Counted from the first letter of the stretch, positions 1 to 8,440 are shown. The stretch: DNA of 64,000 nucleotides from Clostridium beijerinckii (GCF_036699995.1 NZ_CP144906.1:2991001-3055000), one strand, 5' to 3'. Translations and numbers: made by a program. The notes: generated by a model from the letters alone, not told the origin.

Positions 1-128
1 ATATAAGCAACTATATGTATAGCTTTCCATACAGATCTTCTTTCATCTCGAAACTTAATGCTTACTAATCTATCTATGTAGATTGTGCTTAGAATGGTAA
101 ATATAAAAATTATTATAAAAGGAATCAT
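1..128 (-). CDS. Membrane-anchored protein of unknown function, 5' part only
   Basis: Reading leftward, an ATG at 128 follows a strong ribosome site (GGAGG, 139-135) and opens a frame still open at the window edge after 42 codons. The N-terminus MIPFIIIFIFTILSTIYID is a membrane segment or uncleaved signal, followed by a charged stretch rich in Arg and Lys. I do not recognise the family. It lies directly downstream of a terminator-like hairpin, so it is probably its own transcription unit or read through from the hydrolase gene. Confidence 0.5.
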   Translation of the reverse strand, partial: MIPFIIIFIFTILSTIYIDRLVSIKFRDERRSVWKAIHIVAY

Positions 129-144
129 GTTATACCTCCGTAAC

Positions 145-188
145 AAAAAATATCACACTATTCATATATTGTTTTGAATAATGTGATA
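145..188 (-). terminator. Rho-independent terminator after the metallo-hydrolase gene
   Basis: Arms 151-164 and 175-188 form a 14-bp stem with one mismatch. On the minus strand the stem is followed by six T (150-145). It ends the leftward gene that stops at 261. Confidence 0.7.
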
Positions 189-260
189 TTAAAAACATAT
201 ATCAACTTTTTAAGGTTTTGCACTAATAAAAATTTAACTTCATTGATCTCATGTTGCAAC

Positions 261-1076
261 TCATAATCTTTCTAGCGCATCATAACTTAATGTCCTAAAT
301 ACTTGACAGTAATTTTTAAATCCATCTTGTCCGATGATATAAATATTCGGCATGTAGTCCATTCTTACTTTTGAATATGTGATACGCTCCAAGCCATTAT
401 CTACAGATGTATGATTGCTTAAAGCCACATCTACTTTTTTACGCATTGCTTCACTAATAAAATAATCCAATGATTTGATATATTCTTTAACTTCATTCTT
501 TGTCCATGGTGGTGTAGTACCACCCCATAATGCTGCCATATGAAGTTTGCCATCTTCTTCTACAGGAAATATATAGCTTAACCCTCCTGGAGTATGACCT
601 GGAGTACAGTAAACATGCATTGTTTTATTACCTAATGTTATTGTATCTCCATCCTTAACATAAACATCAATTTTATAATCTTTCCACGTTTCTGGTCTAT
701 TAGGTTTCGTTGGATGTTCCTCCCAAAAAATATCATCTATTTTGGAAAGGTATGTTTGGACATGGTATTTATCAATAAACCATTTTCCACACCCTGTATG
801 ATCAACATGACCATGAGTCAAAACAAGTTTTTTTATTGTATCAGGATCCCATCCTACAGATTTAATCGAATTAACTATCGCTTCAAAGGCTTTTTTTGAT
901 GGCCAAATAGCATCTATCACTATAAGCCCATCACTTGTCTTTAATACAAAACAATTTGTTTCTTTTTGTGCAACAATAAGCAAATCGTCAAAAATCTTAG
1001 CATGAATGAAAAACGACATATCCTCCATTGCTTTGATTGTTTCTTTCGTAATAACTGGCTTATTTAATCTATTCAT
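261..1076 (-). CDS. MBL-fold metallo-hydrolase, subclass B3-like
   Basis: A 271-residue metallo-beta-lactamase-fold protein. The metal motif THGHVDH is at residues 87-93 (His88, His90, Asp92, His93), a third His is at 161 in PGHTPGG, and SNHTS (His222) is near the end. This arrangement resembles the B3 subclass, where the Asp and last His hold the second zinc. There is no signal peptide, so a cytoplasmic hydrolase (lactonase, thioesterase or similar) is likelier than a secreted antibiotic-degrading enzyme; the substrate cannot be told. A leader ORF and an RBS-covering hairpin lie immediately upstream, and a MerR regulator gene lies further upstream on the same strand. Confidence 0.85.
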   Translation of the reverse strand: MNRLNKPVITKETIKAMEDMSFFIHAKIFDDLLIVAQKETNCFVLKTSDGLIVIDAIWPSKKAFEAIVNSIKSVGWDPDTIKKLVLTHGHVDHTGCGKWFIDKYHVQTYLSKIDDIFWEEHPTKPNRPETWKDYKIDVYVKDGDTITLGNKTMHVYCTPGHTPGGLSYIFPVEEDGKLHMAALWGGTTPPWTKNEVKEYIKSLDYFISEAMRKKVDVALSNHTSVDNGLERITYSKVRMDYMPNIYIIGQDGFKNYCQVFRTLSYDALERL

Positions 1077-1088
1077 CTAATATGCACC

Positions 1089-1124
1089 CCTCTGTACAAT
1101 ATTAATTTTATATTTGCACAGAGG
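1089..1124 (-). promoter_or_regulatory. Hairpin covering the ribosome site of the metallo-hydrolase gene
   Basis: On the minus strand CCTCTGTGCA (1124-1115) pairs with TGTACAGAGG (1098-1089) over 10 bp with one G-T wobble and a 16-nt loop. The 3' arm overlaps the start of the ribosome site (GAGGGGTG) of the gene starting at 1076. The 5' arm lies in the last codons of an 18-codon ORF. Translation of that ORF could open the stem. Confidence 0.45.
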
Positions 1125-1164
1125 ATACTCTATTCTTAGGATGCATACGTAAAAATATCTTCAT
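1108..1164 (-). CDS. Possible 18-residue leader peptide
   Basis: ATG at 1164 follows GAAGGTG with a 5-nt gap. The peptide is MKIFLRMHPKNRVSSVQI, basic, ending in TAA at 1110-1108. It stops about 30 nt before the start of the metallo-hydrolase gene, and its final codons form the 5' arm of the RBS hairpin. The ribosome site and position suggest a translated leader of the translational-attenuation type. Codon periodicity cannot be judged in so short an ORF, so chance is possible. Confidence 0.35.
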   Translation of the reverse strand: MKIFLRMHPKNRVSSVQI

Positions 1165-1308
1165 AATTTCACCTTCTCGTAATGTTTCTAAAAATTAAAA
1201 ATCCAATTTTAATATTGAAAGTTACTCTGTTTTCACTTATATTATATTTTACTATAATTAGTTTATTAATTAAAAATAAATCTTAAATTTTTATTGCCCA
1301 TCTACATA

Positions 1309-2127
1309 TTATTTACTAATTGGAAAGCAAACCTCAGTAACAAATTCTTCTGGATTTTTAACGCTTTGAGGTCCATTCAAATAAATATCAAAAGGAGCTC
1401 CATTATATTTATAGCCATTATCCTCAATCCATTTGACAACTTTAGCATAAGCTTCTCCAAGCCTTGAATAAGGTCCAACAAAAGTTGTGGATGCAACCAG
1501 ACCTCCTGCAAGTTCTTTTATATTTTCATTTTTCTCTGCATTCACCATTCTATTTACGGGAACACAAGCTTCACAATCTGCATTTTCCACATCAAATTCC
1601 TGCTTATCATGATAAATTGTCATTACTGGCCCCGATGGCTTAAGATTCATCCTGAAGATGTCCTCAAATACCTTTCCTATAACACTACTTATATTGCTCA
1701 TACTTGTAATTGTTCTCCTGCTTATAACAATTAACGACTTTCTTTCCTTCAATTCAACTTTTAAATCCTTCTTAGCTTCCATAATATTGCCTCCTAACTC
1801 AATCTTCTTAATTTTTTGTTCAATAGAATTCTTGAGTTTCAAGCTATTTTGGACTTCCTTATTAATCTCAGCAATTTTGTTCTGCAAAAACTTTTTAAGC
1901 AAATCAGCATCTTCCTTATCCATAATGGCTTTAATTTCTTCTAACTTTAATCCATATTCTTTTAATTCAGATATAGAAAGAAGTTTTAAAACCTGTTCAT
2001 ATGCGTAATATCTGTACTGAGTATCGCTGTCCACATGTATAGGTTTTAACAGATTGATCTCATCATAATAACGAAGTGTCTTAGTTGAAACTCTCCCAAT
2101 TTTAGAAAACTGCCCAATGGTGTACAC
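1309..2127 (-). CDS. MerR-family regulator with GyrI-like effector domain
   Basis: A 272-residue protein of BmrR-like architecture. Residues 1-70 form the MerR winged helix (YTIGQFSKIGRVSTKTLRYY), about 75-112 a coiled coil for dimerisation, and about 120-272 a GyrI-like ligand domain. Family members bind a hydrophobic or cationic compound and activate a promoter with an over-long spacer. Just such a promoter with a perfect operator dyad lies 30-60 nt upstream, so it probably controls itself, and perhaps the downstream hydrolase. The ligand is unknown. Confidence 0.88.
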   Translation of the reverse strand: MYTIGQFSKIGRVSTKTLRYYDEINLLKPIHVDSDTQYRYYAYEQVLKLLSISELKEYGLKLEEIKAIMDKEDADLLKKFLQNKIAEINKEVQNSLKLKNSIEQKIKKIELGGNIMEAKKDLKVELKERKSLIVISRRTITSMSNISSVIGKVFEDIFRMNLKPSGPVMTIYHDKQEFDVENADCEACVPVNRMVNAEKNENIKELAGGLVASTTFVGPYSRLGEAYAKVVKWIEDNGYKYNGAPFDIYLNGPQSVKNPEEFVTEVCFPISK

Positions 2128-2156
2128 AATTAATTCTCCTTCCTGTCGACAATCAT

Positions 2157-2188
2157 AGTATAAACCTTCCAGTTAAGGTTAAAGTCAA
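2157..2188 (-). promoter_or_regulatory. MerR-type promoter and operator
   Basis: On the minus strand TTGACT (2188-2183) and TATACT (2162-2157) are separated by 20 bp, longer than the usual 17. The spacer holds the perfect dyad AACCTTAACTGGAAGGTT (2180-2163). A stretched spacer filled by a dyad is the signature of MerR-activated promoters. Confidence 0.75.
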
Positions 2189-2248
2189 GAGGTAATTTTA
2201 TTATTTACATTTTAATTTTATCTTACGAAAAAATATTGTCTTAATTCT

Positions 2249-2770
2249 TTATTTAATTCTGCTAAGTTCATCTAAAAATGCTGGTTTCTTTCTATATAAA
2301 GCTATTAATTCATTAACTATTGGGATTTGACTTTGCTTTCCTGCAATCTTTTTATATTTTTTAATTATTCTGCACACATTTTTATAATGACTTCTATTTG
2401 CAGCCCGACTTGCTTCAAACATTATGTATTTTTTATAAATTTCTATAACCTCATCTTTAAATTTAGACATTAAAATTTCTGCATAGCTATCGATACTTGT
2501 TGGATTGTCTCTTACATATTCCATTATTTCATCCAAATCATTTTCTTCTAATATTATCTGAAGAAAAATCCTCTTCGCCTGATAACCATTATGATTTTTA
2601 AGTTCTTGTTTTAAATCACTATAGAAACTTGCTTCATTTTCTGTGATTTCTTTTAATTCTTTATAATATTCAAAACTACCCTGAAGTAAAAGTTCTTTAG
2701 CTAAGTCTCTTTGTTCATACCTCATAGAAAGTTCTTTGTATGCTGTATATCTTATTTTTTTCCATTTTAA
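2249..2770 (-). pseudogene. C-terminal remnant of a SWIM zinc-finger protein
   Basis: The frame resembles the C-terminal helical region of clostridial SWIM zinc-finger proteins, which run to roughly 550 residues; only about 170 codons remain. The ATG at 2725 has no ribosome site, and the same frame stays open upstream (WKKIRYTAYKELS before it), so the ATG is internal to a former longer gene. The remnant ends in LDELSRIK. It abuts a remnant of a different gene at 2773-2865, which marks an old deletion or recombination junction. Family assignment is from memory of the C-terminal pattern. Confidence 0.55.
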
Positions 2771-2772
2771 AA

Positions 2773-2865
2773 TTAATCCGGAAAATCTAATCTTTTTGCT
2801 ATTTCTTCTATATGAACATTGTGAGTTTCACAACAATCTACTAAAGTTTTAGAAATAAAATACAT
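2773..2865 (-). pseudogene. C-terminal remnant of a homocysteine S-methyltransferase
   Basis: The 30-codon frame reads MYFISKTLVDCCETHNVHIE then EIAKRLDFPD. It matches the end of the intact gene at 4147-5079 (YFVPKILGGCCGTDNTHIEE). The paired cysteines that bind zinc survive, but the flanking glycines are lost and the rest of the gene is missing. It is a decayed second copy, not a functional peptide. Confidence 0.7.
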
Positions 2866-2875
2866 ATGAATATAC

Positions 2876-2936
2876 TATGTTACTAATAAGAGCTATAATA
2901 ATTCTAATCCTTTTAAGAAAATCCATTAGTAACATA
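2876..2936. repeat. 61-bp inverted-repeat element
   Basis: Perfect 12-bp arms TATGTTACTAAT (2876-2887) and ATTAGTAACATA (2925-2936) flank 37 bp. There is no T-run on either side, so it is a poor terminator. It lies directly beside the two gene remnants and may be an excised element scar. Confidence 0.5.
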
Positions 2937-2976
2937 ATAATCTGGCTTTGCCTGCTTAGAGAAATTAAAATTTGTG

Positions 2977-3492
2977 CTATCTTAATACGTTTATTTCAAA
3001 TCCATATTCATGCAATGTAAGGTTTGCATCGATTATTTCTTCATAGATTCCATCTACTAGCCTAAATCCGTTTTTTAGGTATAAATTTATGGCTGGTTTA
3101 TTTATATTAACAACAAAAAGCCTTAAATATTTAACGTTCATCTGCTTAGTTAGTGTAATGGCATGCTCAAGCATTATACTGCCAATTCCTTGTCTTGAAT
3201 AATCAACATTAACTCCAAAGCGTTCAATATATAATGCCTTGCCATTGGAATTCTCCCATTCTACAAAACTCTCTCCGGCATTTGATTCACACAATGCAAA
3301 TGAGCCAACTATATTATCATCCTTTTCAGCCAATAAATAAAGGCGATTATTTTCAATATCCTTGCTGAAAAACTCACACGGATATATTTCGTCCCAAATT
3401 GGTATGTTTTTTCTGTCCATATCATCAATTATGTTTCCATACATAGCTTTGAGTTTGGGTAAATCATTTAAATTAGCCAATCTTAAATTCAT
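2977..3492 (-). CDS. GNAT-family N-acetyltransferase
   Basis: A 171-residue single-domain GNAT protein. The acetyl-CoA site is YSRQGIGSIMLEHAI (about 118-132, the Q/R-x-x-G-x-G/A pattern), followed by strand LRLFVVNINKPAINLYLKNGF typical of motif B. It would move an acetyl group from acetyl-CoA to an amine; the substrate is unknown. It stands alone, with non-coding DNA on both sides. Confidence 0.85.
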   Translation of the reverse strand: MNLRLANLNDLPKLKAMYGNIIDDMDRKNIPIWDEIYPCEFFSKDIENNRLYLLAEKDDNIVGSFALCESNAGESFVEWENSNGKALYIERFGVNVDYSRQGIGSIMLEHAITLTKQMNVKYLRLFVVNINKPAINLYLKNGFRLVDGIYEEIIDANLTLHEYGFEINVLR

Positions 3493-3685
3493 ATCAATTC
3501 ACCTCCAGTTGACTATTTATAATGTTCAATATTAAATGTTTACAAAATCAGTATTCAATGGTACATTTTCCATTCTGTCACCCTATAATAGAACAAAATT
3601 CAAATTTCAACTCCTCTTTTCCAGATTACCAAACTGAATTTATATATTTGGACTATCTGTAAACTTAACATAATATAAATTTAAG

Positions 3686-4033
3686 CTAATCGAAAAACTT
3701 CCCTTTATAAAAATTCTCATTTTCAAGTTTCTTCGCCGTCATTTTAAATATAACGCAGCCATCTGGACATATAACATCTTTAGTATACTTACTATCTCCA
3801 CCAATATTCTCTAAATCCCCACCACTTCTGACAGCCTCCATGATTGGAAACATAATCATCATTACTTTTGAACATATACCTTGTCCATCATTATTTACAG
3901 GACAACCATAGGTGCAAGTATACTTATCACCAACTTCCTCGCCGTTTCGGCAATACCTTTCTGTGTGGTCACTTCGAAGAAATCCTGTCACCTCAATTTC
4001 CCATTCGTACTCTTCATCATACCATTTTTTCAT
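3686..4033 (-). CDS. TIGR04076-like cysteine-containing small protein
   Basis: A 115-residue protein with conserved-looking cysteines (YTCTYGCP, GICSKVMM, VICPDGCVIF). The pattern matches the TIGR04076 family of uncharacterised small proteins common in anaerobes. No membrane segment or signal is seen. A metal or redox role for the cysteines is possible but not shown. Its stop lies in a 190-nt gap before the acetyltransferase gene. Confidence 0.6.
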   Translation of the reverse strand: MKKWYDEEYEWEIEVTGFLRSDHTERYCRNGEEVGDKYTCTYGCPVNNDGQGICSKVMMIMFPIMEAVRSGGDLENIGGDSKYTKDVICPDGCVIFKMTAKKLENENFYKGKFFD

Positions 4034-4146
4034 AATTACCCTCCAAATTATAACTTATATGTTTACTATTATTTAACACTCATTTGCCATTTTTGAATCA
4101 GAAGATATTAGACGACCTCTTCTTTTTATTTTAATTGCATCAGATT

Positions 4147-5079
4147 TCATACTTTTTTACACTTTAACCTTTTCGCTATTTCTTCTATATGAGTATTATC
4201 AGTTCCACAACAACCTCCTAAAATTTTAGGAACAAAATATTTATATAAATCCATCATATCATCAGCAAGACTAGCACTATCAGAAAATTTCAAATCAGTA
4301 GAATTATCTAATTCTTCTGAGGATAATGGCGAAGTGTTTGCTTGTATTCCATGAAATCTTTCTTTAACTAATTTTGTTTTATTGAAAGAATAAGATAAAG
4401 ATTTTTTTAATATTGCTGGATGAACACAGTTTACCATATAGCAAATCGGCTTTTTAATTGTAGCATTATCTATATGTAAAATTGCATCATTAATGGTAGT
4501 TCCATCTATTAGTCGCCCATCATCCCTAATCATAAAACTAATTATATATGGCAATTCCGTACTTTCCATAGCCTTTGCCATTCCAGTAGCTTCAGACAAC
4601 GCAGGCATAATACCTGCAAATAGAAAATCTACTCCCGATTCTTTAAATAAATTTGCCTGCCACGAATGGAATTCCTTTGCGTCATCTATTGATAAGACAT
4701 CACTAGCTTTATATGCATCTCCCTTGCATCCCATTAAACCTCCTACAAACATATCTATCTTTGCATTACTTTTTATTTTTTGTAGTAATCTCACGTTATC
4801 TTCTATTATTTTTTCAGTAAATTCAGATTCTAAGACACGATTTTTATTGGCTCTTCTTGTTGGTGTTGTTACAATAAAGGGAAATTCATATTTTTCAGCA
4901 GTTTTCAGATATTCCTTATAAATACTGCACATGGCTTGTCTTGAATCATAATCATAAATTAAACCAGCCATCGCAACCTTATCATCAAATCTAATATTAA
5001 ATTCTCTTTTTAATCTCTCTCCTAAAGCTCCCTCCATTAAAATAGACGAAGATTTATCAAAGCAAGTTTGAAAGTCCAT
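4147..5079 (-). CDS. Homocysteine S-methyltransferase family protein
   Basis: A 310-residue TIM-barrel enzyme with the three zinc cysteines of the family: Cys218 (MVNCVHP) and Cys290-Cys291 (GGCCG). Family members methylate homocysteine to methionine using S-methylmethionine, betaine or a corrinoid protein. This is the short stand-alone form, so S-methylmethionine or a related donor is likeliest. There is no neighbouring methionine gene. A decayed copy of its C-terminus lies 1.3 kb downstream at 2773-2865. Confidence 0.85.
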   Translation of the reverse strand: MDFQTCFDKSSSILMEGALGERLKREFNIRFDDKVAMAGLIYDYDSRQAMCSIYKEYLKTAEKYEFPFIVTTPTRRANKNRVLESEFTEKIIEDNVRLLQKIKSNAKIDMFVGGLMGCKGDAYKASDVLSIDDAKEFHSWQANLFKESGVDFLFAGIMPALSEATGMAKAMESTELPYIISFMIRDDGRLIDGTTINDAILHIDNATIKKPICYMVNCVHPAILKKSLSYSFNKTKLVKERFHGIQANTSPLSSEELDNSTDLKFSDSASLADDMMDLYKYFVPKILGGCCGTDNTHIEEIAKRLKCKKV

Positions 5080-5235
5080 ATATACTCCTCTTTATATTTC
5101 AGCTTTTAAAATTTTTCACGCCATTGGCTAGATATTTAACTTACAGTCACTCATTAAATTTTATATATAACAATAGAATATTTTATATTAAGTCTACTAC
5201 TGATTATGTTTATTATATAAACACTGCTTATACTC

Positions 5236-5499
5236 TTATTTTGATGCTAATGAAAAAATAATACCATATAAAACACATCCTAAAGGAAATAATATAAATA
5301 TGCTTCCTAAAATTATTGAACCTATATTAAATGAAAAATTTAATGCGCTGTCTTTTGTTTTCTTCTGTTTCAAGTATATTCTATTCATCGCTATGCCTGT
5401 ACCACCGATAATTATCAAGCCTGTTCCTATAAAACAAATAAGAGCAATGATAATTCCAATTATAGCTGCAAAGAATGGAAAGAAAATTATAAATCCCAT
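5236..5499 (-). CDS. Small membrane protein, unknown function
   Basis: An 87-residue protein with two or three hydrophobic segments: residues 2-32 (glycine- and isoleucine-rich) and 52-83. A charged loop, YLKQKKTKDS, separates them. It follows the other small membrane gene by 13 nt, so the pair is one transcription unit. I do not recognise a family. Confidence 0.55.
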   Translation of the reverse strand: MGFIIFFPFFAAIIGIIIALICFIGTGLIIIGGTGIAMNRIYLKQKKTKDSALNFSFNIGSIILGSIFILFPLGCVLYGIIFSLASK

Positions 5500-5512
5500 T
5501 ATATCACCTCTC

Positions 5513-5746
5513 CTATAATTTATTTAAAATGAATACGCCTGCAATCAAATAACATAATGTTATCAAAATGCCGAGCCACATATGTATAGCAGAAAGTAAC
5601 CAATAACTAACTTTTACTTTTTTATCTGATGTATCAAAGCGTTTACTCATCTTCATCCCTTTATATCCTCTAATTGTTGCAATAACAGCAAAAAATAAAG
5701 CGGCTATAAATGCTAAAATGATAAGTGCATTTCCTAATTTTATCAT
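5513..5746 (-). CDS. Small two-helix membrane protein, unknown function
   Basis: A 77-residue protein with membrane segments at about 6-26 and 49-73, joined by a basic loop (RGYKGMKMSKRFDTSDKK). The ribosome site GGGGGAAAGG precedes the start. It pairs with the 87-residue membrane gene 13 nt downstream and follows the HAD gene by 33 nt. Function unknown; two small co-transcribed membrane proteins suggest a heteromeric complex. Confidence 0.55.
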   Translation of the reverse strand: MIKLGNALIILAFIAALFFAVIATIRGYKGMKMSKRFDTSDKKVKVSYWLLSAIHMWLGILITLCYLIAGVFILNKL

Positions 5747-5779
5747 TCCTTTCCCCCTTTTATCTAAATACTATATTTA

Positions 5780-6469
5780 TTAAATCTTTTTATTAAAAAT
5801 GCTTTTTAAATCATTTAAATTAGAAATAGTCTTTATATTATTAACAATAATTGTTTCTCCCCTCCGATTTAACCAAATACCATTCATACCAATTCTTTCG
5901 CAAGGAATAATATCTGTATACAAATTATCACCAATATAGCAGCATTCTTGTGGTTGCCTATTAGCTCTATTACAAGCAATATTAAATAGTTGTATATTTG
6001 GTTTTGAAATTCCAACTTCTCCTGCCGTCAAAATATTGGTAAAATATTGTTTAATATTCATTTTTTCTAACTTTAATAATTGTTGATTAAGATCTCCATT
6101 ACTAATAATTCCAAGCTCATATTTTCTTGATAAATACTTTAGACAAGGAACTACATCGTTATATGACTTCCAATTTTTTTCGTAGTTAATTAAGTATTTC
6201 TTAAATTTGATATTAGCATCCTCATCTCCAAGTTTAATATTTGAATATCTAAATAGAGACTTCATCCTTTCAATACGTTGTTGTTCAAATGTCATCTCTC
6301 TTTTAAGGTAACTATTGAAATATTTATCTGATATCTGACACCAAAGTTTGTAAAACATTTCTTTTCCAAGCTTAAAGTAATGCTTATACTCCTCATAAAA
6401 TGATTCTACACCAAGTAATTCAGAACTTTTATGATCTAATAATGTATCATCTATATCAAAGAAAATCAT
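5780..6469 (-). CDS. HAD-family hydrolase (YjjG-like phosphatase)
   Basis: A 229-residue HAD protein. Motif I is DIDDT (Asp5, Asp7), motif II is the Ser of IISNGD, the motif III Lys is in GISKP, and motif IV is YIGDNLYTD. The helical cap between residues 15 and 90 fits the YjjG / pyrimidine 5'-nucleotidase group. It probably dephosphorylates a small phosphate ester such as a nucleotide. It sits two genes downstream of a cytidine deaminase, which would suit nucleotide salvage. Confidence 0.85.
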   Translation of the reverse strand: MIFFDIDDTLLDHKSSELLGVESFYEEYKHYFKLGKEMFYKLWCQISDKYFNSYLKREMTFEQQRIERMKSLFRYSNIKLGDEDANIKFKKYLINYEKNWKSYNDVVPCLKYLSRKYELGIISNGDLNQQLLKLEKMNIKQYFTNILTAGEVGISKPNIQLFNIACNRANRQPQECCYIGDNLYTDIIPCERIGMNGIWLNRRGETIIVNNIKTISNLNDLKSIFNKKI

Positions 6470-6500
6470 CTCTTACCTCCATTTGCCAAAAACTATTATA

Positions 6501-6977
6501 TTACATCGTCTCATGTTCCATCCAATTCTCACTATGATTATTACATTCTTCGCAACTTAGCGAAATGCATATCCATTCAAAACCATCAACCCAATCTTCT
6601 TCTGAAAAAGAATCATCGTTACTGACACATTCGTCGATAAAATCCTGTTTTCCTTGCGAATAAATTTCCATTGATATTACGAAAGCATCTTTTTTACATT
6701 TTTCACAAATTACTTTCTCAAACAATTGAGTTCTATCTAAAGAATCATACTTACATACAAAACCGTTCCATCCATGCTTTCCATCGTCAAAAATACTAAT
6801 TTCTTTGTTACATTTTTTGCATGTTGCCTTTACAATCATTTTGTTGTTGCTTTGATAAACATTAAAGTTCTCAGTACCACAAGAACATTTTAATTTCCCT
6901 TTTACTTTATATTCGCTGTTATTGGAATCAGCTAATTGAAAAAACTCTTTAATATGACTAGGAATAGGATAGTTCAT
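6501..6977 (-). CDS. Zinc-ribbon-containing protein, unknown function
   Basis: A 158-residue protein with four cysteine pairs: CSCG, CKKC, CEKC and CEEC. They would build two zinc ribbons. The rest is polar and acidic, with no membrane segment. No family is recognised. It lies between the cytidine deaminase gene (78 nt) and the HAD gene (31 nt), and the close packing suggests co-transcription. Confidence 0.6.
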   Translation of the reverse strand: MNYPIPSHIKEFFQLADSNNSEYKVKGKLKCSCGTENFNVYQSNNKMIVKATCKKCNKEISIFDDGKHGWNGFVCKYDSLDRTQLFEKVICEKCKKDAFVISMEIYSQGKQDFIDECVSNDDSFSEEDWVDGFEWICISLSCEECNNHSENWMEHETM

Positions 6978-7055
6978 TTTATTCTTTCTCCTCTACAAAT
7001 TACTATTTATAATACCCAGTATTTAATTAGAAATTATAATTCAAATATCACAAAA

Positions 7056-7448
7056 CTATTTATATCTTGGATATTCTGGCAGTAAGTCAATTAGCTTGAT
7101 TGACCTTCCTTGATTATCAAGTAATATTTCAATGTTATCTGAATCTTTTCCAAGATGCATCATAAATTCTCTGCATGCACCACAAGAAGGTATAACTTTA
7201 CCATCCTTATAAACAGAAACGACTTTATCTACTTCATTTTCTCCATTTGTGAGCATTGTTGATAAAGCATTTCTCTCGGCGCACATCCCTAATGAACTAT
7301 TTGTATCGATACAAATCCCTGTATAAATACTTCCTTTTTTTGTTAGCACAGCTGAAGCAACGCTTCCAACCCGCATAGTACTTGAAATTTCATGTGGATT
7401 TATTACATTCATGGCTTCTTTATAAAGCTTTTCCCATATTTGTTCCAT
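7056..7448 (-). CDS. cdd: Cytidine deaminase
   Basis: A 130-residue small zinc deaminase. The signature CAE (Cys56, Glu58) and PSCGACRE (Cys89, Cys92) supply the zinc ligands and proton shuttle. It would convert cytidine and deoxycytidine to uridine forms in pyrimidine salvage. The N-terminal TxGxxxxN substrate loop is less canonical than in housekeeping CDDs, so a modified nucleoside, or a blasticidin-S-deaminase-like substrate, is possible. It follows the cupin gene by 42 nt. Confidence 0.8.
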   Translation of the reverse strand: MEQIWEKLYKEAMNVINPHEISSTMRVGSVASAVLTKKGSIYTGICIDTNSSLGMCAERNALSTMLTNGENEVDKVVSVYKDGKVIPSCGACREFMMHLGKDSDNIEILLDNQGRSIKLIDLLPEYPRYK

Positions 7449-7490
7449 ATTGCTCTCCTTAATCTTTAATTTAGTATTTAGATTTATCTA

Positions 7491-7835
7491 TCAATCTTTT
7501 TGAATTCTCTTTCCACCGAATGCATGAATTGTCCTAGTTCCTGCAATACATTTGCCGTAATGTGGTGTTCCCTTAGGCATTAAAATCTCATCGCCAGGAT
7601 TTAAAACATGTTCTATACCATTAACTATTTCTATATATTGTCCTGAAACGCAAACCGTATATTCATCAAATTCATGTGTTTGTTCCTTCGATTCTCTGTC
7701 AGAATAGTATGTCCAGAATGCCATTTGGCTACCGTCTTTTTCCTCAAAATAATACCCTTCAATATCTCTCGTATTCTGCTGTTCCGATGGGATTTTATTC
7801 CTTTCTATTTTCATAAACTCAGGAAAATCTTCCAT
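7491..7835 (-). CDS. Cupin-domain protein
   Basis: A 114-residue single beta-barrel cupin. Motif 1 lies around EQTHEFDEYTVCVSG and motif 2 around PGDEILMPKGTPHYG. The His and Glu residues would bind a metal. Such proteins are dioxygenases, isomerases or sugar-binding sensors; nothing here decides which. It starts 33 nt after the P-loop kinase gene, so both are probably on one mRNA. Confidence 0.75.
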   Translation of the reverse strand: MEDFPEFMKIERNKIPSEQQNTRDIEGYYFEEKDGSQMAFWTYYSDRESKEQTHEFDEYTVCVSGQYIEIVNGIEHVLNPGDEILMPKGTPHYGKCIAGTRTIHAFGGKRIQKD

Positions 7836-7868
7836 GCTGCAACTACTCCTATAATTTGAATTTATCCT

Positions 7869-8363
7869 TTACTTTATAACATCTTGGTAGATTATATCCA
7901 CTATTTCATTTAGGCTTAATTCTTCATGTAAGCATACTTCTGAAATAACATCTGATAAATCTTTTTCGTTCCACCATTCTCTCATTTCTTTATCTCCAAA
8001 TTCATGTGAATTGGACTTTTGCTTATGACGATTTAAAGTTTCCTCAAATGGTATGTCAAAATAATATGCAAAGATTTGATTATTAAATCCATCTGATAAA
8101 TCTTGAAATAATTTTTTATACCACTTTGAATTTAAAATTCCTTCTAAAATTACTATATTACAATGATTCTTGCCGTATAATGAAAGTTCAAATATTAATT
8201 CACCTGCTTTGGGATTGGGTCCATCTTTTGCAAATAGGATGTCCCTTCTAACAACATCTTGCGAAATTAGCATTGTGTCGTGTCCAAATTTTCTCTGCAA
8301 AGCTTTTCCTGTAGTAGTCTTACCACTTCCAGAATTGCCTCTTAGAATTATTAACTTCGCCAC
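7869..8363 (-). CDS. P-loop small-molecule kinase
   Basis: A 164-residue kinase-like protein with a Walker A loop GNSGSGKTT at residues 9-17, ILEG as a strand-2/3 acidic site, and a mobile lid region (LNRHKQKS). It resembles the zeta-toxin / chloramphenicol-phosphotransferase type of AAA kinases found singly in Firmicutes. The start is GTG after GGAGTGG. No antitoxin gene is adjacent, so a toxin role is not supported; an antibiotic or nucleoside kinase is possible. Confidence 0.7.
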   Translation of the reverse strand: MAKLIILRGNSGSGKTTTGKALQRKFGHDTMLISQDVVRRDILFAKDGPNPKAGELIFELSLYGKNHCNIVILEGILNSKWYKKLFQDLSDGFNNQIFAYYFDIPFEETLNRHKQKSNSHEFGDKEMREWWNEKDLSDVISEVCLHEELSLNEIVDIIYQDVIK

Positions 8364-8431
8364 TATTTACCACTCCATCCCCCAATGTCTTTCTGTTTTG
8401 AGTTAATTAAATCACTGTCCATATCTAACTA

Positions 8432-8440
8432 ATTATAGCA
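8432..8440 (-). promoter_or_regulatory. Extended -10 promoter element
   Basis: TGCTATAAT on the minus strand (8440-8432), about 70 nt before the GTG of the kinase gene. The same ATATGCTATAATT word occurs at 9174, 24945 and 30446, each upstream of a leftward gene. No good -35 is seen. Confidence 0.45.

Noticed and set aside
4098..4131. Terminator GAAGA..TCTTC with T-run on the plus strand
   Set aside because: The stem is only 5 bp with a 13-nt loop and no rightward gene precedes it.
7869..8363. Zeta-type toxin of a toxin-antitoxin pair
   Set aside because: P-loop and length fit loosely, but no antitoxin gene is adjacent and the neighbours are a cupin and a deaminase.
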